Of a stretch of DNA of 64,000 nucleotides, positions 58,414 to 64,000 are shown piece after piece. A program made the translations under genes and the position numbers. Under the pieces are notes generated by a model. It was not told where the DNA came from. It saw nothing but the letters and a program-made list of their open reading frames with translations, and did no database searches. The number at the start of each line of letters is the position of its first letter. The stretch's first letter is position 1. This DNA is from an uncultured Eubacteriales bacterium (lineage in GTDB: Bacteria > Bacillota > Clostridia > Oscillospirales > UBA644): positions 1 to 64,000 of the forward strand of contig CAKSTW010000001.1 of the NCBI GenBank assembly GCA_934501435.1. Direction: 5' to 3'.

Positions 58414-59805
58414 ATGGACGTCCAGGGCAAAAACAAAAAATGGAACGAAATGCGCGACAGGATTGACAATGTCTATTCTTCCGGAAAAGCAATGAAGAGA
58501 ATTCAGTCGCTTTTTGACGAAGAAACATTTGTCGAAGTCGGCGCTTTCGTAAAGCAAAGACCCACCGAATTCGGTGCAACGTCCGAAAACGAAGGCGTTA
58601 TCACGGGATACGGTTCGGTAAACGGACAACTCGTATTCGCATTCGCGCAGGAACCCGAAATACTCAAGGGAAGCGTAAGCGAAATGCACGCCCGCAAAAT
58701 ATGCAACATAATGGATATGGCGCTTAAAGCGGACGCACCTCTCGTTTCGATGATCGATTGCAGCGGGATACGCGTAAATGAAGGCATTGACGCTCTTTGC
58801 GGATACGGAAAGATCCTTTCGAAGTGCAATGAACTTCTCGGAAATATTCTTCACGTATGCGTTGTCTGCGGAACATGCGCAGGCGCTCTTTCGTTTATTC
58901 CGGCGCTTGCGGATTATACCGCGGTAACCGAAAAATCGGAACTTTTCCTTTCCGCTCCCGCAGTGGTTGAAGCCAGATACGGCAAAAAGGACGCCGGAAC
59001 AGCCGCCGTCGCTTATAAAAACGGAATTGCAAGCGTTATTGCAAAGGACGACGCGGAAGCAATAGAAAAAGCCGTCGACTTTATCGGATTTATTTCCGAG
59101 CCGGACGAAGCGGAAGATAACTACAACCGCCTTGTTCCCGAAATCGAGACGGTTATTTCCGAAGACGGTTACGACGCGAAGAAACTCATCGAAACCGTTG
59201 CGGATAACGGCAAGGCGCTCTATATGTACGACGGAAATGCCGAAAACATAGTAACGGCGCTCGTAAATCTCGGCGACGAACTCGTCGGTGTTATCGCAAA
59301 CAATCCCGCAGTCGCAAACGGAGCGCTTGACTCCGCGGCGGCAAAGAAAGCTGCGCGTCTTGTAGGTTTCTGTAACGATTTTGATATACCTCTTCTTACT
59401 CTTGTCGATACCGAAGGCTTTGAAGCGGATAAAGACGAAAATATTGAAGACGCGGCGCTTCTCATAAACGCTTTTTCAAATGCTGAAGTTCCTAAAGTCT
59501 CCCTTGTTGTCGGACGTGCTTACGGAGCGGGATACCTTTCGATGTGTTCCAAAGCAACGGGCGCCGACATTGCGCTCGCGCTTACAACAGCGGAGATTTC
59601 TGCTCTTTCTCCCACCGTCGGCGGAATATTCTTCGGCGATGAAATCGCAAAGACCGAGGGAAGAGAAGCGGCTATCGCCGATTATAAAGAAAAAACGGCG
59701 TCTCCCTACGAAGCGGCAAAGAGGGGATATATCGACGATGTAATAGAACCCCTTACTGCAAGACAACTTCTTATCTCTTCTTTCGAGATGCTCGAAATGA
59801 AATAA
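58414..59805 (+). CDS. Acyl-CoA carboxyltransferase subunit (MmdA/PccB-like, divergent)
   Basis: A 463-residue crotonase-fold protein with two homologous halves, shorter than the usual 510 or so. It fits the carboxyltransferase that moves CO2 between an acyl-CoA and biotin (MmdA, PccB or the 12S transcarboxylase subunit). Seen: RIQSLFDEETFVEVGAFVKQR, ENEGVITGYGSVNGQLVF, SGIRVNEGIDALCGYG, CGTCAGALSFIPALADY in the N-half, and VVGRAYGAGYLSMCSKATGADI plus AEISALSPTVGGIFF in the C-half. Oxyanion-hole glycines of the N-half differ from the consensus (CAGGA is CAGAL). It opens an operon with OadG, biotin carrier, OadB and OadA genes. The substrate is uncertain; methylmalonyl-CoA is the obvious candidate. 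Confidence 0.85.
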   Translation: MDVQGKNKKWNEMRDRIDNVYSSGKAMKRIQSLFDEETFVEVGAFVKQRPTEFGATSENEGVITGYGSVNGQLVFAFAQEPEILKGSVSEMHARKICNIMDMALKADAPLVSMIDCSGIRVNEGIDALCGYGKILSKCNELLGNILHVCVVCGTCAGALSFIPALADYTAVTEKSELFLSAPAVVEARYGKKDAGTAAVAYKNGIASVIAKDDAEAIEKAVDFIGFISEPDEAEDNYNRLVPEIETVISEDGYDAKKLIETVADNGKALYMYDGNAENIVTALVNLGDELVGVIANNPAVANGALDSAAAKKAARLVGFCNDFDIPLLTLVDTEGFEADKDENIEDAALLINAFSNAEVPKVSLVVGRAYGAGYLSMCSKATGADIALALTTAEISALSPTVGGIFFGDEIAKTEGREAAIADYKEKTASPYEAAKRGYIDDVIEPLTARQLLISSFEMLEMK

Positions 59806-59819
59806 GGGGAGGCATGTAA

Positions 59820-60197
59820 ATGTTTAATTTAACGCTTCTCGCGGGAACTGTCCCGAATGCCGCAGATTATCCGGTGCCCGAAGACGCTTTTGATAAACTT
59901 ATGTACGGCTTGCAGGTCACTCTCGTCGGCATGGGAACGGTATTCTTCGTACTTTTCCTTCTGATGTTCGTCGTCTATATCTTCAAACTCGTTTTTTATA
60001 CCGTACCGAACAGAAAAGCGGCGAAAAACAATGATACGGCGGTCGAAAACCCTGCTCCTGCGGCAGTTGTCGCAGCGTCGGACGACGAAGAGGAAATCGC
60101 GGCGGTGATAACCGCGGCTGTCGCTTCTTTCTATGAAAACGGAAACGGAGCTCAGGCAAGACAAAAATACAAAATAAGATCTTTTAAGAGAATATAG
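59820..60197 (+). CDS. oadG: OadG-like gamma subunit of the Na+ pump
   Basis: A 125-residue single-span protein. The membrane segment TLVGMGTVFFVLFLLMFVVYIFKLVFY (about residues 37-63) starts with the conserved GMGTVF phrase of OadG. A cytoplasmic tail rich in Ala, Asp and Glu follows, and the C-terminus (VITAAVASFYENG) forms a helix of the kind that binds the alpha subunit in gamma chains. It is placed between the carboxyltransferase and the biotin carrier, 14 bases after the former, behind GGGGAGG. It tethers the carboxyltransferase complex to the beta subunit. Confidence 0.87.
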   Translation: MFNLTLLAGTVPNAADYPVPEDAFDKLMYGLQVTLVGMGTVFFVLFLLMFVVYIFKLVFYTVPNRKAAKNNDTAVENPAPAAVVAASDDEEEIAAVITAAVASFYENGNGAQARQKYKIRSFKRI

Positions 60198-60212
60198 GTC
60201 GGAGGTAATAAA

Positions 60213-60602
60213 ATGATTAAGATATTCAATGTTAAAGTAAACGGAAAGCAGTATGCCGTTGAGGTTGAAGAGGTTTCCTCCTCCGGCGCGGCAGTAGTTT
60301 CCGCACCCGTCCCCGCAGCGCAGCCTGCACAGGCAGCAGTTCCTGCTCCCGCAGCAGCCCCCGCTCCCGCGGCGGCTCCCGTTGCGGCAGGCGCAAACAC
60401 CGTAAAGGCACCTATGCCCGGAACCATTCTTAAAATAAACGTCAAAGCAGGCGACGCCGTTAAAAGAGGCGACGTTCTCTGTGTCCTTGAAGCAATGAAA
60501 ATGGAAAACGACATAAAGGCTGCAAACGACGGCGTTGTTTCCGCAGTTCACGTTTCTCAGGGAGCCTCGGTCAACACCGGCGACGCTCTGGTTTCTCTTT
60601 GA
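60213..60602 (+). CDS. Biotin carrier protein of the decarboxylase complex
   Basis: A 129-residue biotin/lipoyl domain protein. IFNVKVNGKQYAVEVEEV is the N-terminal strand pair, followed by an Ala/Pro-rich flexible arm (about residues 30-68). The biotinyl domain has APMPGTILKINVKAGD and CVLEAMKMENDI, whose Lys (about 94) is biotinylated, then VSAVHVSQGASV. It carries CO2 from the carboxyltransferase to OadB. It is the only biotin carrier in the window, yet two carboxyltransferases flank it in the operon, so it is probably shared. Confidence 0.95.
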   Translation: MIKIFNVKVNGKQYAVEVEEVSSSGAAVVSAPVPAAQPAQAAVPAPAAAPAPAAAPVAAGANTVKAPMPGTILKINVKAGDAVKRGDVLCVLEAMKMENDIKAANDGVVSAVHVSQGASVNTGDALVSL

Positions 60603-60643
60603 TCGCTTTTGCGAAATATTAAAGAAATCGGAGGTTTGAAAAC

Positions 60644-61855
60644 TTGAATATTGTCGGTGTCTTCAGTGACTTTATAACCAATTCGGGTTTTGCGGCGCTT
60701 TTCAAGCCGATGATGGAAATAAACATCTTCGGAGTCAATATTCCCATCTACGGGCAACTTATAATGATCGCGGTCTCCTGCGTTCTTATATACCTTGCGA
60801 TAGGCAGAGGGTTTGAACCCATGCTGCTTTTGCCGATAGCTTTCGGTATGCTGCTTGCAAACCTGCCGCTTGCAAATCTCATGCACCCCGAATATTTTGC
60901 GGACGGACAACTTTTAATTTCGGATATTATTCACAGCGGAAATCTGCTTGATATTCTGTATCTCGGAGTTAAACTCGGCGTCTATCCTCCCCTTATATTC
61001 CTTGCAATAGGCGCTATGACAGACTTCGGTCCGCTTATTGCGAACCCGAAGAGCCTCCTTCTCGGAGCGGCGGCTCAGTTGGGTATATTCGCAACTTTCG
61101 TAGGAGCGCTTTTCCTCGGCTTTAATGCTCTCGAAGCGGCTTCCATAGGCATCATCGGAGGAGCGGACGGTCCTACCGCAATTCTCGTAACAAAGAGCCT
61201 TGCCCCGCATCTTCTGGGCGCAATTGCGGTCGCGGCATACTCGTATATGGCTCTTGTTCCGCTTATTCAGCCGCCTATAATGAAAGCCCTTACCACAAAA
61301 AAGGAAAGAGCCGTAGTCATGGAACAGCTGCGTCCCGTTTCCAAAAAGGAAAAAATTATTTTCCCGATAGTTGTTTCTATCGTCGTTATTTTAATTCTTC
61401 CCGATGCGGCGCCTCTTATCGGCTGCTTAATGCTCGGCAACCTGATGAAAGAAAGCGGCGTCGTCGACAGACTCAGCAAAACGGCGCAGAACGAACTCTG
61501 CAACACCATTACGATATTCCTCGGAGTATCGGTCGGGGCGACTGCCAACGCCGAAAACTTCTTAAAACCGCAGACCCTTTATATAATCCTTCTCGGACTT
61601 ATAGCGTTTTCCATCGCTTCTGCGGGCGGAGTTCTTCTCGGTAAACTCATGTACTTCCTTACCGGAGGAAAAGTAAATCCCCTTATCGGCTCGGCGGGCG
61701 TTTCCGCAGTTCCCATGGCGGCGCGCGTTTCCCAGACCGTCGGTGCGGAGGAAAACCCCGGAAACTTCCTTCTGATGCACGCTATGGGACCGAATGTTGC
61801 AGGCGTTATCGGAAGTGCCGTTGCGGCAGGCGTATTCCTGAATTTGTTTAAGTAA
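60644..61855 (+). CDS. oadB: Na+-translocating decarboxylase beta subunit, second copy
   Basis: A 403-residue membrane protein, starting with TTG 60644, 9 bases after CGGAGG. Nine or more spans. ATMDFGPLIANPKSLLLGAAAQ-type segment (TDFGPLIANP), GIIGGADGPTAILVTKSL with the essential Asp, VAAYSYMALVPLIQPPIMKAL with the conserved Tyr, and MHAMGPNVAGVIGSAVAAG with the conserved Ser are present. It decarboxylates carboxybiotin and exports Na+. It carries an extra N-terminal span segment compared with the orphan copy at 14496. It sits between the biotin carrier and oadA genes of a complete operon. Confidence 0.95.
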   Translation: MNIVGVFSDFITNSGFAALFKPMMEINIFGVNIPIYGQLIMIAVSCVLIYLAIGRGFEPMLLLPIAFGMLLANLPLANLMHPEYFADGQLLISDIIHSGNLLDILYLGVKLGVYPPLIFLAIGAMTDFGPLIANPKSLLLGAAAQLGIFATFVGALFLGFNALEAASIGIIGGADGPTAILVTKSLAPHLLGAIAVAAYSYMALVPLIQPPIMKALTTKKERAVVMEQLRPVSKKEKIIFPIVVSIVVILILPDAAPLIGCLMLGNLMKESGVVDRLSKTAQNELCNTITIFLGVSVGATANAENFLKPQTLYIILLGLIAFSIASAGGVLLGKLMYFLTGGKVNPLIGSAGVSAVPMAARVSQTVGAEENPGNFLLMHAMGPNVAGVIGSAVAAGVFLNLFK

Positions 61856-61868
61856 GAAAGGAGAAAAA

Positions 61869-63263
61869 ATGGGTCAGGTTAAAATTACGGAAACGATTTT
61901 GAGAGACGCTCATCAGTCGCTTATCGCGACAAGAATGACCACGGAACAGATGCTTCCGTCTCTTAAAACCCTTGACAGTATAGGTTATCATTCTCTTGAA
62001 GCGTGGGGCGGCGCAACATTTGACAGTTGCCTCAGATTTCTGCACGAAGATCCGTGGCAGAGACTCCGCACGATAAGAGATAATGTTAAAAATACGAAAC
62101 TGCAGATGCTTTTCAGAGGACAGAATATTCTCGGCTACCGCCATTATGCGGACGACGTCGTTGAATATTTCGTTCAGAAATCTCTTGCAAACGGTATTGA
62201 TATAATCAGAATTTTCGACGCTCTCAACGACCCGAGAAATCTTGAGACCGCAGTCAAAGCAACCATCAAAGAGGGCGGTCACGTTCAGGCGGCGTTCAGT
62301 TACACGACAAGCCCCGTTCATACGATCGAAAAATTCGTCGAATTCGCAAAACAACTTGAAGAAATGGGCGCAAACTCCATCTGTATAAAGGATATGGCGG
62401 GTCTTCTTACTCCTTATGTTGCATACGATTTGGTAAAAGCCCTCAAAGAAAGCGTTAAAATTCCTGTTCAGCTGCATACCCACTACACGGCGGGACTTGC
62501 TTCCATGACATTGCTCAAGGCAATAGAAGCGGGCGTCGACGTTGTTGATACCGCGCTGTCGCCGTTTGCTCTCGGAACTTCCCAGCCCGCAACCGAGTCT
62601 ATCGTTGCGGCGCTTAAAGGAACGGAATACGACACGGGTCTTGACCTCGGCAAACTTAACGAAGCAAGAGAATTTTTCACACCGCTTCGCGAAGAGGCAC
62701 TCAAATCGGGACTTCTCAACACCAAAATGCTCGCTGTTGACACCAACGCTCTTCTTTATCAGGTTCCCGGCGGAATGCTTTCGAATCTTGTTTCTCAGCT
62801 TAAACAGGCAGGAAAAGAAGATAAATACGAAGAATGCCTTAAAGAAGTTCCCCGCGTAAGAGAAGACGCAGGATTTCCGCCGCTTGTCACGCCGTCGTCC
62901 CAGATAGTCGGAACACAGGCTGTTTTCAACGTTCTTTTCGGAAGATATCAGAACGTTTCAAAGGAATTCAAGGGGCTCGTAAAAGGGGAATACGGCAGAA
63001 CGCCCGTTCCCATAAAGCCCGAATTCGTAAAACAGATAATCGGCGACGAAAAGCAGATAACCGAACGTCCCGCAGACCTTCTCGAACCGGAACTCGATAA
63101 ACTCCGCGAAGAGATAAAACCGTATATAGAACAGGACGAAGACGTTCTTTCCTATGCGCTCTTCGGACCGGTTGCCGTTAAGTTCTTCGAATACCGTCAG
63201 GCGCAGAAATACGGAATTGACGCCGCGCACGGAGACAAGAAAAACGGAGTTTATCCCGTATAA
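61869..63263 (+). CDS. oadA: Oxaloacetate/pyruvate carboxyltransferase alpha subunit (OadA, 5S-type)
   Basis: A 464-residue TIM-barrel carboxyltransferase without a biotin domain, as expected because that is on the separate carrier. ITETILRDAHQSLIATRMTTE opens the barrel (catalytic Asp in LRDAHQS), AWGGATFDSCLRFLHEDPW follows, CIKDMAGLLTP has the carboxylated Lys, and PVQLHTHYTAGLASM holds the metal-binding His pair. The C-terminal region covers the PYC_OADA domain (VPRVREDAGFPPLVTPSSQIVGTQAVF). It decarboxylates oxaloacetate onto biotin. With the MmdA-like gene at 58414 it gives one operon two different substrate-side enzymes, like the 12S/5S pair of transcarboxylase. Confidence 0.95.
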   Translation: MGQVKITETILRDAHQSLIATRMTTEQMLPSLKTLDSIGYHSLEAWGGATFDSCLRFLHEDPWQRLRTIRDNVKNTKLQMLFRGQNILGYRHYADDVVEYFVQKSLANGIDIIRIFDALNDPRNLETAVKATIKEGGHVQAAFSYTTSPVHTIEKFVEFAKQLEEMGANSICIKDMAGLLTPYVAYDLVKALKESVKIPVQLHTHYTAGLASMTLLKAIEAGVDVVDTALSPFALGTSQPATESIVAALKGTEYDTGLDLGKLNEAREFFTPLREEALKSGLLNTKMLAVDTNALLYQVPGGMLSNLVSQLKQAGKEDKYEECLKEVPRVREDAGFPPLVTPSSQIVGTQAVFNVLFGRYQNVSKEFKGLVKGEYGRTPVPIKPEFVKQIIGDEKQITERPADLLEPELDKLREEIKPYIEQDEDVLSYALFGPVAVKFFEYRQAQKYGIDAAHGDKKNGVYPV

Positions 63264-63280
63264 TAATTCCGCAAAAAAAT

Positions 63281-63312
63281 AAAAAAGCGATAGATTTTTC
63301 TATCGCTTTTTG
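63281..63312 (+). terminator. Terminator of the decarboxylase operon
   Basis: AAAAAGCGATAGA pairs perfectly with TCTATCGCTTTTT around a T-rich loop. Confidence 0.92.
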
Positions 63313-63335
63313 TTTCCGTAAGACGAGGCTTTATA

Positions 63336-64000
63336 ATGAAAATAAAAAAACGTTATATCGTAATTGTTTCGATTTTACTCATAATTATTGCAATATGGGC
63401 GTATTCTGCATTTTCCCTTGAAGTTACCCATACCGAAATTTGCAGCGGTAAAATCAACAACGAAATAAAAATCGTGCAGATCACCGACCTGCACGGTATG
63501 TCTTTCGGGAAAGATAACGAACGGATAATAAGCGCCGTCCGAAAGGAAGCCCCCGATATTGTCGCTGTGACGGGCGATATGTTTTCCTACGGAGACGGGG
63601 CGGGGGAAGATGTCGCAATTTCGCTGCTTGCCGACCTTGCAAAAGAATTCCGCGTTTATTTCGTAAACGGAGAACACGATAACAATAAAGAATTTACTGA
63701 TATTCTCGAAAAGAACGGGGTAAACGTCCTCGCTTACAAAGACGAACTTCTTGATATCGGCAATACGCGAATTCACATTTACGGTATCACAAACGTATAT
63801 TATTCGCCGACCTTCAATCTTGAAAATGCCTTCGAAAAAGACAACGCGCATTTTAATCTGCTGCTTGCCCATTCTCAGAACTTCAGCAAATTCGCGGCGT
63901 TCGGAATAGATCTTTCACTTTGCGGAGACACCCACGGCGGGATTTTCAGACTGCCCGGAATAGGAGCGGTATACGACGGCGAAACATGGTTTCCCGACCT
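63336..64000 (+). CDS. Metallophosphoesterase with N-terminal membrane segment, 3' end outside window
   Basis: At least 221 codons from ATG 63336, open to the window edge. Residues about 7-25 are a membrane segment (IVIVSILLIIIAIWAYSAF). Calcineurin-type motifs follow: VQITDLHGMSF (DxH), VAVTGDMFSY (GD), VYFVNGEHDNN (the GNHE box reads GEHD), LLAHSQNF, and LCGDTHGGIFR (GHTH-like GDTH). This is the YkuE/YaeI-like branch that acts outside the membrane, possibly on lipid or wall phosphates. The GNHE and GHTH variations are moderate and metal binding looks retained. It follows a strong terminator; SD ACGAGG lies 9 bases upstream. Confidence 0.85.
   Translation, partial: MKIKKRYIVIVSILLIIIAIWAYSAFSLEVTHTEICSGKINNEIKIVQITDLHGMSFGKDNERIISAVRKEAPDIVAVTGDMFSYGDGAGEDVAISLLADLAKEFRVYFVNGEHDNNKEFTDILEKNGVNVLAYKDELLDIGNTRIHIYGITNVYYSPTFNLENAFEKDNAHFNLLLAHSQNFSKFAAFGIDLSLCGDTHGGIFRLPGIGAVYDGETWFPD

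Noticed and set aside
1..64000. CRISPR arrays, insertion sequences, rRNA genes, riboswitches
   Set aside because: No regularly spaced direct repeats, transposase motifs, rRNA segments or recognisable aptamer cores were seen on reading the window; weak ones could be missed by eye.

Overview
The window looks like chromosome from an uncultured anaerobic, spore-forming Firmicute of the class Clostridia. The grounds are a full-length spoIVA, Na+-pumping decarboxylase genes, dockerin and cohesin modules, an Mgl-type sugar transporter, an ECF transporter core, and many promoters with a TTGxxx-17-TATAMT layout. The first 5.7 kb have a different origin. Almost all real genes from position 6000 rightwards lie on the + strand; glyA and spoIVA are the exceptions.

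Layout. (1) 1-5691 is one end of an integrated mobile element, visibly more GC-rich than the rest. Reading inwards from the junction it carries a small excisionase-like HTH gene, parA, parB, a lipoprotein gene and a large thioester/Cna-B-type surface adhesin that runs off the window. The junction is a 3' fragment of tRNA-Leu(CAA), from the anticodon loop to CCA, with no 5' half. (2) 6054-12545 has a 1488-residue protein that I read as a DUF4011/DUF3320-type SF1 helicase relative that has lost its catalytic motifs, a lipoprotein and an XRE regulator. (3) 12728-15752 has a DegV protein, an unknown secreted protein, and an orphan oadB with a 44-residue OadG-like gene, followed by tRNA-Pro(CGG). 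(4) 16285-20391 is an extracellular cluster: one cohesin+dockerin protein and two transglutaminase-like+dockerin proteins. (5) 20776-30368 is a sugar region: MglBAC-type ABC transporter, a membrane protein with one InlB-type repeat, a response regulator, a sensor kinase, a second sugar-binding lipoprotein and a YghZ-like aldo-keto reductase. (6) 30512-35216 has a VanY-like protein without its catalytic residues, pgk, tpiA and a CotH-kinase-like lipoprotein.

(7) 35337-43743 is a long co-directional unit: rRNA-type methyltransferase, ecfA1-ecfA2-ecfT, truA, a DUF5711-like gene, cvpA and clpE-like. (8) 43794-51705 is largely housekeeping: a phosphatase, tmcAL, a DUF4380-like gene, pyrH-frr-uppS-cdsA, then rseP-ispG without dxr between them. 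(9) 51747-57012 has glyA and spoIVA on the minus strand, a small DMT transporter, and apbE with a NusG-II-domain gene and a Gx-transporter gene. (10) 57096-63263 has an N-acetylhexosamine-1-kinase-like gene, then a five-gene biotin-dependent Na+-pump operon with two different carboxyltransferases. A metallophosphoesterase runs off the right edge.

The most unusual items are the catalytically degenerate helicase-like giant, the VanY pseudoenzyme, the self-contained cohesin/dockerin cluster, the thioester adhesin on the mobile element with its tRNA-Leu attachment scar, and the two unequal sets of decarboxylase-pump genes. All family calls come from reading motifs and recalling family sequences; no search was run.
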